A stretch of DNA of 64,000 bases, taken from Burkholderia contaminans. GTDB lineage: Bacteria; Pseudomonadota; Gammaproteobacteria; Burkholderiales; Burkholderiaceae. Below the pieces are notes generated by a model. That model saw only the letters and a list, made by a program, of their open reading frames with translations. It was not told the DNA's origin and did no database searches. This document shows positions 45,476 to 52,954 of this stretch, in pieces; the stretch's first letter is position 1, and the number at the start of each line of letters is the position of its first letter. The translations under genes and the position numbers were made by a program. The stretch is from NCBI RefSeq assembly GCF_029633825.1, contig NZ_CP090641.1, forward strand, positions 1,984,001 to 2,048,000, given 5' to 3'.

Positions 45476-45565
45476 ATGAACCCTACCCGTGTCGCCGTAG
45501 CCCCGTTCCGCGCGATCATCGGCACGCCGCCGCTGACCGCGCAAGCACCGGAGGGCCGCCGATGA
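45476..45565 (+). CDS. 29-residue ORF coupled to the methyltransferase
   Basis: ATG 45476 is preceded by AGGAGG at 45464-45469, one of the best Shine-Dalgarno sites in the window. It opens a 29-codon frame (MNPTRVAVAPFRAIIGTPPL, then TAQAPEGRR) whose TGA overlaps the methyltransferase ATG (ATGA at 45562-45565). The peptide has no signal or membrane segment. The arrangement fits translational coupling or a leader peptide. The alternative is that the methyltransferase starts alone, using the GGAGG at about 45550. Confidence 0.45.
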   Translation: MNPTRVAVAPFRAIIGTPPLTAQAPEGRR

Positions 45566-46152
45566 TGTGGCCGAACGCGTGGCGTGTCTCGGCACTGTTC
45601 GTGCGCGAGTGGGTCGGCCGTCCGGCCGCGGTGGGCGCGTTGTGCCCGAGTTCGCGGCAGCTGGCGCGCGAAATGGCCGATGCGGTGCCGGACGGCGACG
45701 GGCTGGTCGTCGAGCTTGGCGGCGGCACCGGCGCGATCACCGCGGCGTTGCTCGAACGCGGCGTCGCGCCGCGGCGGCTCGTGGTGGTCGAGCGTTCGCC
45801 GGCGTTCGTCCAGCATCTGCGGCGACGCTTTCCCGGCATCACGATCGTATCGGGCGACGCACGGCAGCTCGAGCGGCTGCTGCCGCCCGATGCGCACGTC
45901 GACGCGATCGTGTCGTGCCTGCCGCTGCGCACGCTGCCACGGCAGGACGTAGCGGCGATCGTCGATCAGTGCCATCGCGTGCTGTCCGCCGACGGCGTGA
46001 TGATTCAGTTCACGTACGACCTGCGGCCGCCCGGCCGTCATCCGCTCGGCGATTCGGCATTTGTTGCCTGCGGCAGCCGGATCGTGTGGGCAAACATACC
46101 GCCGGCGCGCATCGTGACCGTGCGCAGCGTCACTGCCGAACACGCGGAATGA
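45562..46152 (+). CDS. SAM-dependent methyltransferase, phospholipid N-methyltransferase-like
   Basis: The 196-residue product has SAM motif I as VVELGGGTGAITAALLERGV near residues 48-67, the acidic end of strand 2 in LVVVERSPAF, and SGDARQL and SCLPLRTLPRQD in later motifs. The N-terminal FVREWVGRPAAVGALCPSSR resembles PmtA-type phospholipid N-methyltransferases, which also share a fold with rRNA adenine dimethylases. The substrate is therefore probably phosphatidylethanolamine, but this rests on pattern only. It lies upstream of the phosphatase cluster, and membrane-lipid remodelling would fit a phosphate-stress context (inference). A 29-residue ORF precedes it. Confidence 0.7.
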   Translation: MMWPNAWRVSALFVREWVGRPAAVGALCPSSRQLAREMADAVPDGDGLVVELGGGTGAITAALLERGVAPRRLVVVERSPAFVQHLRRRFPGITIVSGDARQLERLLPPDAHVDAIVSCLPLRTLPRQDVAAIVDQCHRVLSADGVMIQFTYDLRPPGRHPLGDSAFVACGSRIVWANIPPARIVTVRSVTAEHAE

Positions 46153-46230
46153 CGCGGCTTCACGTGGGGCGCTCGACCGTAGCGCCTCGCTTTCCACTTT
46201 CATAAGCCCTTCGCATCCTTCCAATCACCC

Positions 46231-46248
46231 TTCACATTGCCGTCACAT
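46231..46248 (+). promoter_or_regulatory. Pho-box-like direct repeat upstream of phosphatase genes
   Basis: TTCACAT at 46231-46237 and GTCACAT at 46242-46248 are 7-mer direct repeats with 11-bp periodicity, the geometry of a PhoB box (two CTGTCAT-like half-sites with 4-bp spacers). The site is about 60 bp upstream of the first PhoA-type gene. The match to consensus is partial, so regulation by PhoB is likely but not proven. Confidence 0.5.
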
Positions 46249-46306
46249 CAGGTTCCTACCATCGCCTTTCATTTCGAAAGCATCAATGGCGGGGGGAACC
46301 GGCGAC

Positions 46307-47740
46307 ATGAATCGAATCAAACTGGCGGCGCTGCTGTGTGCAGGCGCCTTTGCACTGGCCGGATGCGGCAGCGACGACGGCCCGACCAGCACGGCGCCCG
46401 GCCCCGTGCAGGCGGCGGCGCGCAACGTGATCTTCTTCCTCGGCGACGGCATGGGGATCACGACGATGACGGCCGCGCGCATCTATGCGGTCGGTGAAGA
46501 CGGCGCGCTCACGATCGACACGCTGCCCGAAACCGCGTTCGTGAAGACCTATTCCAACGATGCGCAGGTGACGGACAGCGCGCCGTCGATGTCGGCGTAC
46601 ATGACCGGCGTCAAGACCAACAACGAAGTGATCTCGATGACGCCCGACACGAAGGCGATCGAGCCGACCGCGAGCCTCACCGGCAACTGCGGCGCGAACA
46701 ACGGCAAATCGGCGACGACGCTGCTCGAGATCGCGAAGGCGAAGGGGCTGGCTACCGGTGTCGTGACGACCACGCGCGTCACGCATGCCACGCCCGCCGC
46801 AACGTACGCACACGTGTGCCATCGCGACGCCGAGAACGACATCGCCGCGCAGCTCGTGCCGGGCGGCGCGGGCTACAACGGCGCGCTGGGCGACGGCGTC
46901 GACGTCGTGCTCGGCGGCGGCACGCAATTCTTCGTGCCGAAGGATGGCGGCGGCAAGCGCACCGACGGGCGCAACCTCGTCAACGAGCTGAAGGCGAAGG
47001 GCTATGCGGTCGCGCAGAACCGCGACGACCTGCTGGCCGCCGATGCGACGAAGGGCGGCAAGCTGGTCGGCCTGTTCTCGTCGAGCCACATGAGCTACGA
47101 CCTCGATCGCGGCGCGACCAAGGAGCCGAGCCTCACCGACATGGCGACGCGCGCGCTCGACGTGCTGCAGAAGAACCCGAACGGCTATTTCCTGATGGTC
47201 GAAGGCGGCCGGATCGACCACGCGCTGCACGACACCAATGCGAAGCGCGCGCTGCAGGACACGGTGGCGTTCGACAACGCGATCAAGGCCACGATCGACA
47301 AGGTGCGCCAGACCGATCCTGACCTGAAGAACACGCTGATCGTCGTCACGGCCGATCACGACCACACGCTGGTGCTGAACGGCTATGCGGCGCGCACCGG
47401 CAAGACCGAGGCGGGCAAGCCCGGCGTGCTCGGCGTGCTGCGCAGCTACCAGACCGGCTCGGTCGCGAAGGATGCGGACGGCGCGCCGTACACGATCATC
47501 GGCTTCGGCAACGGCGAGAACCGCGTGCAGGGCAGCCGCGCGGGCACGGCGCTCACCGACGCGGTGACGGGCGCCGACGACTATCGCCAGGAGGCGGTCG
47601 TGCGCATGGACAAGGGCAGCGAGACGCACGGCGGCACCGATGTGTTCCTAGGTGCGATCGGCCGCGGCGCGGATGCGTTCCACGGCGTGATCGAGAACAA
47701 CAAGGTCTTCGAGCTGGTGCGCAACGCGGTGCAGCTGTGA
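46307..47740 (+). CDS. phoA: Alkaline phosphatase, lipoprotein form
   Basis: From ATG 46307 the product is 477 residues. It starts with a lipoprotein signal (LLCAGAFALAGC) and then follows the PhoA family: NVIFFLGDGMGITTMTAARI with metal-binding Asp, the nucleophile Ser in DSAPSMSAYMTG, THATPAATYAHV, LMVEGGRIDHALHDTNA and VVTADHDHTLVLNG with Asp-His metal ligands, and SETHGGTDVFLGAIG at the C-terminus. The enzyme hydrolyses phosphate monoesters outside the cytoplasm, using two Zn and one Mg. The lipid anchor would hold it to the membrane, unlike the second copy. A Pho-box-like repeat lies just upstream. Confidence 0.9.
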   Translation: MNRIKLAALLCAGAFALAGCGSDDGPTSTAPGPVQAAARNVIFFLGDGMGITTMTAARIYAVGEDGALTIDTLPETAFVKTYSNDAQVTDSAPSMSAYMTGVKTNNEVISMTPDTKAIEPTASLTGNCGANNGKSATTLLEIAKAKGLATGVVTTTRVTHATPAATYAHVCHRDAENDIAAQLVPGGAGYNGALGDGVDVVLGGGTQFFVPKDGGGKRTDGRNLVNELKAKGYAVAQNRDDLLAADATKGGKLVGLFSSSHMSYDLDRGATKEPSLTDMATRALDVLQKNPNGYFLMVEGGRIDHALHDTNAKRALQDTVAFDNAIKATIDKVRQTDPDLKNTLIVVTADHDHTLVLNGYAARTGKTEAGKPGVLGVLRSYQTGSVAKDADGAPYTIIGFGNGENRVQGSRAGTALTDAVTGADDYRQEAVVRMDKGSETHGGTDVFLGAIGRGADAFHGVIENNKVFELVRNAVQL

Positions 47741-47772
47741 GCGCCGACCATACGGGTACAGGGGAATACAGG

Positions 47773-49164
47773 ATGTCGACCATCAAGTGCATCGCGGCGG
47801 CGCTGGCCGTCGCCGGTTTCGCATGCGGCGCGGCGCAGGCCGCCGGCCAGGCGAAGAACGTGATTTTCTTTCTCGGCGACGGCATGGGGCCGACGACCGT
47901 GACGGCGAGCCGGATCTACAAGGTCGGTGAGTCGGGACAACTGACGATGGAGAAGCTGGCCCGCACCGCGCGCGTCAAGACCTTCTCGAACGACGCGCAG
48001 ACGACCGACAGCGCGCCGTCGATGGCCGCGTACATGACCGGCGTGAAGATGAACAACGAAGTGCTGTCGATGTCGTCGGACACGCGCGCGGTCGCGCCGG
48101 GCAACGACGCCAACGGCAACAAGACGGTCAACAACTGCGCGCCGGGCAACGGCCAGCCGGTCGCGACGCTGCTGGAGCTCGCGAAGGCGCGCGGCAAGGC
48201 GGTGGGCGCGATCACGACGACCGAGCTCACGCACGCGACGCCCGCCGCGACCTATTCGCACATCTGCCATCGCGATGCGCAGTACGACATCGCCGCGCAG
48301 GCGGCGCCGGGCGGCGCGGGCTACAATGCGGCGCTCGGCGACGGCGTCGACGTGCTGATGGGCGGCGGCCGCAACCACTGGACACCGTTCGATCCGGTGG
48401 CCAACAAGCGCGGCCGCGCGGACGGGCGCAACCTGCTCAACGAGATGAAGGCGAAGGGCTACACGGTCGTCGCGACCAGGGACCAGCTCGCGCAGGCCGG
48501 CAACGGCAAGCTGGTCGGCCTCTTCAGCTCGACGAGCCACCTCGAGTACGAACTCGACCGCGTCGCGGGCAAGGGCGAGGGGCCGACGCAGCCGAGCCTC
48601 GCGGAGATGACGTCGAAGGCGATCGACGTGCTGTCGAAGAATTCGAACGGCTACTTCCTGATGGTCGAAGGCGGCCGGATCGATCACGCGCTGCACGGCA
48701 CCAACGCGAAGCGTGCGCTGGAGGACACGGCGGCATTCGACGAAGCGATCCGCGTCGCGCTGTCGAAGGTCGACCTGTCGAACACGCTGATCGTCGTGAC
48801 GGCCGACCACGACCACACGATGACGATCAACGGGTATTCGAAGCGCGGCAACCCGATTCTCGACATCAGCCGCAACTATCGCGACGGCCAGCCGAGCAAG
48901 GACGCCGACGGCAACACCTACACGACGCTCGTGTTCGGCAACGGCGCGAACCGGCCGAACGTGCGCGCGTCGGTCGATTCGGCCACCGCGACGAACGACG
49001 CGTATCTGCAGGAAGTCGGTGTGCGGATGGGCAGCGCGGGCTCGGAGACGCACGGCGGCGGCGACGTGATGCTGTTCGCCGACGGCGCGGACGCGAAGGC
49101 GTTCAAGGGCACGATCGACAACACGAAGGTGTTCGGCCTCGTGCGCTCGGCGTTCGGTTTCTGA
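47773..49164 (+). CDS. phoA: Alkaline phosphatase, periplasmic form
   Basis: ATG 47773, after AGGGGAA, gives 463 residues with an ordinary signal peptide (CIAAALAVAGFACGAAQA). The rest closely parallels the upstream enzyme: VIFFLGDGMGPTTVTASRIY, nucleophile Ser in DSAPSMAAYMTGVKMNN, THATPAATYSHICHRDA, LMVEGGRIDHALHGTNAK, VTADHDHTMTINGYS and SETHGGGDVMLFADG. It differs by small insertions and by being soluble. The two genes are 32 bp apart and are almost certainly an operon arising by tandem duplication. Having one anchored and one soluble form may widen the range of substrates reached. Confidence 0.9.
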   Translation: MSTIKCIAAALAVAGFACGAAQAAGQAKNVIFFLGDGMGPTTVTASRIYKVGESGQLTMEKLARTARVKTFSNDAQTTDSAPSMAAYMTGVKMNNEVLSMSSDTRAVAPGNDANGNKTVNNCAPGNGQPVATLLELAKARGKAVGAITTTELTHATPAATYSHICHRDAQYDIAAQAAPGGAGYNAALGDGVDVLMGGGRNHWTPFDPVANKRGRADGRNLLNEMKAKGYTVVATRDQLAQAGNGKLVGLFSSTSHLEYELDRVAGKGEGPTQPSLAEMTSKAIDVLSKNSNGYFLMVEGGRIDHALHGTNAKRALEDTAAFDEAIRVALSKVDLSNTLIVVTADHDHTMTINGYSKRGNPILDISRNYRDGQPSKDADGNTYTTLVFGNGANRPNVRASVDSATATNDAYLQEVGVRMGSAGSETHGGGDVMLFADGADAKAFKGTIDNTKVFGLVRSAFGF

Positions 49165-49197
49165 ATCCGTTGACGGCATGAGGAACGGGAACGCCCG

Positions 49198-49938
49198 ATG
49201 AAACGTCAGCTTCTTTACGCGCTCGCTTGCGGGTGGGTTGCGCTGCCGGCCCTTGCAGCGGCCGATCTCGACGCGGTGCTGGTGCACGAGAGCCGCACGG
49301 TGTCGGCCGATGGCGTGACGCGCACGACGATGTATCGCGAACGGATGGTGCGGCGCGACGCGCACGTGTGGGTCGAGCGCGTGCTGCCCGTCGCGGCGGC
49401 CGGCGGTCACGGTAATGATCACGATCACGACCATGATCACGACGCGGGGGCTCGCACCGGTGTGCAGCCGGCCGCTGCCCACGCGGGCCACAAGCATTTC
49501 AACTTCCAGGCGGCCGCGCGGCATGTGACGTACGACGGCAAGACGGCCCGCATCGAGTACGTGGACACGGCGAACCGGACGGTCGTCAGCGTGCCGCCGG
49601 CCGAGTACGAAACCACGGGCTTCGACGGCTCGTGGGACAACGCGTACTACGTTACGCCGCCGTCGCAGTTGAAGCGGCTCGCGGTGGCGAAGCGCGGCGA
49701 CACGCCCGGCACCCGCTGGTACGAGCAGGCGGTTGACACACCGGGCGCGCGCGGCGTGAACCGGATCCTGTGGAGCGAGAAGCTGCAGGCGCCGCTGTCG
49801 GTCGAATTCCGGAGCGCCGACGGCCGCGTCGTGCGCAAGCTGACGCTGACCCCGGCGACGGCTGCTCGGCACGAGACGTTGCCGTGGCAGACGCTCGCCG
49901 GTTATTCGCGCAAGGAATACGCGGATTATCTCGACTGA
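49198..49938 (+). CDS. Exported His-rich protein of the phosphatase operon
   Basis: The 246-residue protein begins 33 bp after the second phosphatase. It has a signal peptide (LLYALACGWVALPALAAA) and a mature part with a histidine/aspartate cluster, GGHGNDHDHDHDHDAG followed by AAHAGHKHF (residues about 70-105), that looks like a metal-binding or metal-storage loop. The rest is beta-rich (HVTYDGKTARIEYVDTANRT, WSEKLQAPLSVEFRSADGRV). No family is recognised. Since PhoA enzymes need Zn and Mg, a role in supplying or buffering metal for them is a reasonable inference from operon context. Confidence 0.65.
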   Translation: MKRQLLYALACGWVALPALAAADLDAVLVHESRTVSADGVTRTTMYRERMVRRDAHVWVERVLPVAAAGGHGNDHDHDHDHDAGARTGVQPAAAHAGHKHFNFQAAARHVTYDGKTARIEYVDTANRTVVSVPPAEYETTGFDGSWDNAYYVTPPSQLKRLAVAKRGDTPGTRWYEQAVDTPGARGVNRILWSEKLQAPLSVEFRSADGRVVRKLTLTPATAARHETLPWQTLAGYSRKEYADYLD

Positions 49939-50067
49939 TCGACGACGTCGACCCTCTGTACGCGGGGCTTGCGGTCAGGCCGGCCGGTATCGTCGAGCGA
50001 TACGGCCGGGCCCTGGCCGATTTTTTCTTCTTCTCCCTGCGACCCGGCAGCGATAACCGATGACGCG

Positions 50068-51207
50068 CTAGAAGCGCGCGCCGTCCGGCACGCGCGCTGA
50101 AGGCCGCGATGCGATTCGCTTGACGAAGCGGTCGAGCGGTGTCGCATAGCCGCGCGCGATCGCCGCGCTCAGCGCCGCCGACAACGCCAGATACGCAATC
50201 AGCAACAGCAGCTTCGTGTCGCCGTGCGTGGCGGACGGCGGCCAGAACGTGCGCAGCCCGCCGAGCACGATCAGATGGAACAGGTACAGCTCGTAGCTGA
50301 GCTTGCCGGCGCGGCCCAGCGGCGCGAGCAGGCGGCCCGGCACGCGCTCGCCGTTGACGTGCGCACCGATCAGCAGCACGGCCGTGCCGAGCGCCATCGC
50401 GGTGACGCCGGCGACATGGCTTTGCGCGATCGGCCACGCCAGATACAGCGTGGCCATCGCCCCCGCGACGAGCCACTGCACGAGCGGCGCGGCCAGCCGC
50501 TGCCCGGTCACGCGCTCGGCCAGCAGCGCGGTGCAGCAGCCGATCGCAATCCCGTCGAACGACGCGAAGTACGCGTACAGGAACCCGCCTTCGTCGCCGG
50601 CGTGCGTGAAGCGGTACACGGGCCCGATCGCGGCGATAACCACCCAGAACGCGACCAGCCGCGCATCGCGGCGCAACGCGATGCACAGCAGCGGAAACGA
50701 CAGGTAGAACACCTCTTCGACCGACAGCGACCACAGCACGCCGAGCGCGTAGTTGACCCACCCGTACGCGCCGATCAGCACGTTCATCCAGAACGTCAGC
50801 GACGCGAGGTTCACCAGCCAGAATGACACGGCGATACCCTCCGGCGCATGGTTCTGGAAGATCGGCACGCCGGCCGCCGCGAGGCCGTTGACGAGCGCGA
50901 GCAGCAGGAGCAGGCACGGGACGATGCGCGCGATACGCGACACGTAGAACGCACGCACGTCGAGCGCGCCGAGGCTGCCCCAGCGGCGGCGCGCATTCGA
51001 CGTGATCAGGTAGCCGGAGATCACGAAGAACATCGTCACGCCGTAGTTGCCGTTGCGCGCCACGGCATGCACCGCGTCCCAGCCGAATACGCGCGCGAGC
51101 GACGTGTCGCGCAGCGAGTAGGGGATGTTGAAGTGGTGCAGCAGCACGAGCACGATCGACACGCCGCGCAGCATGTCGATCCGCGCATTGCGCGGGCCGG
51201 TGCTCAT
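50068..51207 (-). CDS. Acyltransferase family 3 membrane protein
   Basis: From ATG 51207 the product is 379 residues with about ten membrane segments. The N-terminus carries the family signature: RIDMLRGVSIVLVLLHHFNI with Arg and His of the proposed active site, then YGVTMFFVISGYLITSNAR. Further blocks such as VLWSLSVEEVFYLSFPLLCI (Ser-x-Glu-Glu) and KLSYELYLFHLIV are typical of OafA/NodX-type O-acyltransferases that acetylate surface sugars. The donor and acceptor are unknown. The frame stays open upstream to 51423 without a credible start. The insertion sequence ends about 295 bp upstream, and no glycan genes are adjacent. Confidence 0.85.
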   Translation of the reverse strand: MSTGPRNARIDMLRGVSIVLVLLHHFNIPYSLRDTSLARVFGWDAVHAVARNGNYGVTMFFVISGYLITSNARRRWGSLGALDVRAFYVSRIARIVPCLLLLLALVNGLAAAGVPIFQNHAPEGIAVSFWLVNLASLTFWMNVLIGAYGWVNYALGVLWSLSVEEVFYLSFPLLCIALRRDARLVAFWVVIAAIGPVYRFTHAGDEGGFLYAYFASFDGIAIGCCTALLAERVTGQRLAAPLVQWLVAGAMATLYLAWPIAQSHVAGVTAMALGTAVLLIGAHVNGERVPGRLLAPLGRAGKLSYELYLFHLIVLGGLRTFWPPSATHGDTKLLLLIAYLALSAALSAAIARGYATPLDRFVKRIASRPSARVPDGARF

Positions 51208-51502
51208 TGCGGGCTGCCCGGTTCGGCGAGGGCGGAGCGCGCGGCCGAGTGGCCGGCGGCGGATGCGGACCGGGTGTGGCGCCAGTGCTTCAAGCGATTC
51301 TCCTTCGGGCGTGAGCGGATTGCGACAGGTCGTGCGCGATGAGCGCGACGGCCGGCATCGGGGATGCAGGCCGTAGTGGTGGCACACAGTGTATCGGTGG
51401 ATCGCCGCCGGTTGACCTGTCACGGCTGACGGGACTGTCGCGCGCTTTCCGCCGGGGCCTGCTGTATCGGCCGGTCACGCGTTGCCGCGCCCACGAAAAT
51501 CT

Positions 51503-51516
51503 ATGGTCAGCCCGAT
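51503..51516 (+). repeat. Left 14-bp inverted repeat of the IS
   Basis: ATGGTCAGCCCGAT reads inward on the plus strand, followed by TTTTGCAAGCG. It matches the right repeat exactly. Confidence 0.75.
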
Positions 51517-51762
51517 TTTTGCAAGCGAGGCAGTGTTGACCTAAAGTGGACTTGCTCGAATCTATCCGGGGTCGCGGATGGGAAAGATCCCGCCCCATGA
51601 TGGGAGCCGCGCCGGGCAAACCTCAAAAAGCCCACAGCATTGAGGTGCTGTTTTTTGTGTCAGGTTACTTGCCCGGCCGTTGAGTCGTTTATGCCTTCAC
51701 GTATCTCGCGTCGCAAAACCAGAGGTGACTACTGAAACTGAAGCCGTAAGCGATAGGAAGCG
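51503..51762 (-). ncRNA. Candidate guide (seeker/bridge) RNA region of the IS
   Basis: The 260-bp flank downstream of the transposase has no ORF but several small inverted repeats (CAGCA/TGCTG around 51639-51654, CCTCAA/TTGAGG around 51623-51647, GGGA/TCCC near 51579). IS1111-type elements are known to encode a structured guide RNA in this position that pairs with donor and target DNA. The location and structure fit; the RNA itself and its borders are inferred. Confidence 0.4.
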
Positions 51763-52788
51763 TCAGACTGAGGGAACAGCCTCGATGCTCCGGTAGTGTG
51801 TCCCTTTGGCGAGGATGGCCCAGGCGATCCTCGCCAGTTTGTTGGCCAGGGCACAGGCCACCACGTTCGAGTGTCGCCGCGCCAACAGGCTGCGAATCCA
51901 GACGCCCAATGCATCCGTGCGGTGCTCGATGCGCTGCATGATGGCCCGCGCACATTGCACCAGCAATCGTCGCAGTTCCTTGTCGCCACGCTTGCTGATG
52001 CCCAGTAGCGTTGGTTTGCCGCCGGTGCTGTACTGCCGCGGCACCAGACCAACCGAAGCTGCAAACTGCCTTGCTGAGCCATATTGCTGGGCATCGCCCA
52101 ACTCAGACATCAACACGCTGGCGGTCATCGGGCCAATGCCAGGAATCTCGAGCAGTCGTTCACTGCGTTCATCCTCGTGTAGCTGGGTAAGCAACTCACG
52201 TTCGAGCTGGTGGATCTGCTCGTCCAGATACTTGAAGTGCGCCTGCAAACGTTCGAGCACGACCACCAGCCTCGGCGGCAACGATTCTGCCTCGAGCACG
52301 GCAGGCAGTCGCCGGATCACTGCCATGCCGCGCGGCAAGCTGATACCGAACTCCAACAGAAACGCATGAATCTGATTGATCGTGCCGGTGCGGTCACGCA
52401 CCAGCCGCTCGCGCACACGGTGCAAGGCTGAAACGATTTGCTGGGCTTCGTTGTGCGGGCTCACGAAACGCATGCTCGAACGAGCGGCTGCTTCGCAGAT
52501 CGCCTGGGCGTCCGCGAAATCGTTCTTGTTGCCTTGCCGGAACGGTTTGACGAATTGCGGAGAAATCAGCTTGGCCTCATGGCCCAGCGCTTGAAGTCGA
52601 CGTGCGATCCAGTGAGCACCGGCGCAGGCCTCCATGACCACAATGCAACGCGGAAAATTGCCCAGCAGCGTGAACATCTGGCTACGCGTGAGCTTTTTAC
52701 GGAACACCATCCTGCCTGACGCATCCTGTCCATGCAGGTGGAAGCAGTGCTTGCCGAGATCGATTCCGATCAGCGATACCGTGTCCAT
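51763..52788 (-). CDS. IS110 family transposase
   Basis: From ATG 52788 (MDTVSLIGIDLGKHCFHLHG) the product is 341 residues. The N-terminal RuvC-like DEDD domain shows the expected acidic residues in GIDLGKH, VVMEACAGAHW and KNDFADAQAI. The C-terminal domain has LLEIPGIGPMTASVLMSELG and the conserved catalytic Ser region GGKPTLLGISKRGDKELRRL. IS110 transposases are recombinases that use both domains and are directed by an element-encoded RNA. The frame shows no stops or shifts and the length is normal, so the element may be active. It sits on the minus strand like the genes around it. Confidence 0.9.
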   Translation of the reverse strand: MDTVSLIGIDLGKHCFHLHGQDASGRMVFRKKLTRSQMFTLLGNFPRCIVVMEACAGAHWIARRLQALGHEAKLISPQFVKPFRQGNKNDFADAQAICEAAARSSMRFVSPHNEAQQIVSALHRVRERLVRDRTGTINQIHAFLLEFGISLPRGMAVIRRLPAVLEAESLPPRLVVVLERLQAHFKYLDEQIHQLERELLTQLHEDERSERLLEIPGIGPMTASVLMSELGDAQQYGSARQFAASVGLVPRQYSTGGKPTLLGISKRGDKELRRLLVQCARAIMQRIEHRTDALGVWIRSLLARRHSNVVACALANKLARIAWAILAKGTHYRSIEAVPSV

Positions 52789-52810
52789 GATGGCCCTCCA
52801 GAAGGACAAA

Positions 52811-52843
52811 ATCCTCACTCAGCGTAGTCCACTGAGTGAGGAT
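52811..52843. repeat. 12-bp inverted repeat at the transposase 5' end of the IS
   Basis: ATCCTCACTCAG and CTGAGTGAGGAT are perfect inverted repeats separated by 9 bp, lying just upstream of the transposase start and touching the right terminal repeat. They could form a hairpin or a binding site for the transposase. Confidence 0.55.
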
Positions 52844-52855
52844 CGGGCTGACCAT
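52842..52855 (-). repeat. Right 14-bp inverted repeat of the IS
   Basis: ATCGGGCTGACCAT on the plus strand is the exact reverse complement of the left repeat and reads inward on the minus strand. Confidence 0.75.
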
Positions 52856-52863
52856 CCTATTAA

Positions 52864-52895
52864 GCCCGCCGGCAGGCTTGCGCTTGCGGGCGGGC
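52864..52895 (-). terminator. Hairpin after the porin gene
   Basis: Two 14-nt arms (52864-52877 and 52882-52895) pair with two mismatches around a 4-nt loop, 60 bp after the porin stop. In the minus direction it is followed only by TTAATAGG before the insertion sequence begins, so any original T-run may have been displaced by the insertion. Confidence 0.45.
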
Positions 52896-52954
52896 AAAGA
52901 CACCTCGGGCAGACCCGCGCGGGTGTCGCGTGAAGAACGGAGAACCGGGTTACA

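Larger units (their letters stand above)
51503..52855 (-). mobile_element. IS110 family (IS1111-type) insertion sequence
   Basis: A 14-bp sequence, ATGGTCAGCCCGAT, occurs at 51503-51516 and as its exact reverse complement at 52842-52855. It brackets 1353 bp containing an IS110-family transposase. Inverted repeats plus short 5' and long 3' non-coding flanks (54-67 bp and 260 bp relative to the transposase) are the layout of the IS1111 subgroup; classical IS110 elements lack such repeats and have the long flank on the 5' side. The ends of IS1111-type elements lie a few bases outside the repeats, so the exact borders may differ slightly. It lies between the porin hairpin and the acyltransferase gene. 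Confidence 0.75.

Noticed and set aside
51639..51661. CAGCA/TGCTG hairpin followed by T6 as a gene terminator on the plus strand
   Set aside because: No plus-strand gene ends near it; it lies in the 3' flank of the insertion sequence and is more likely part of the guide-RNA structure.
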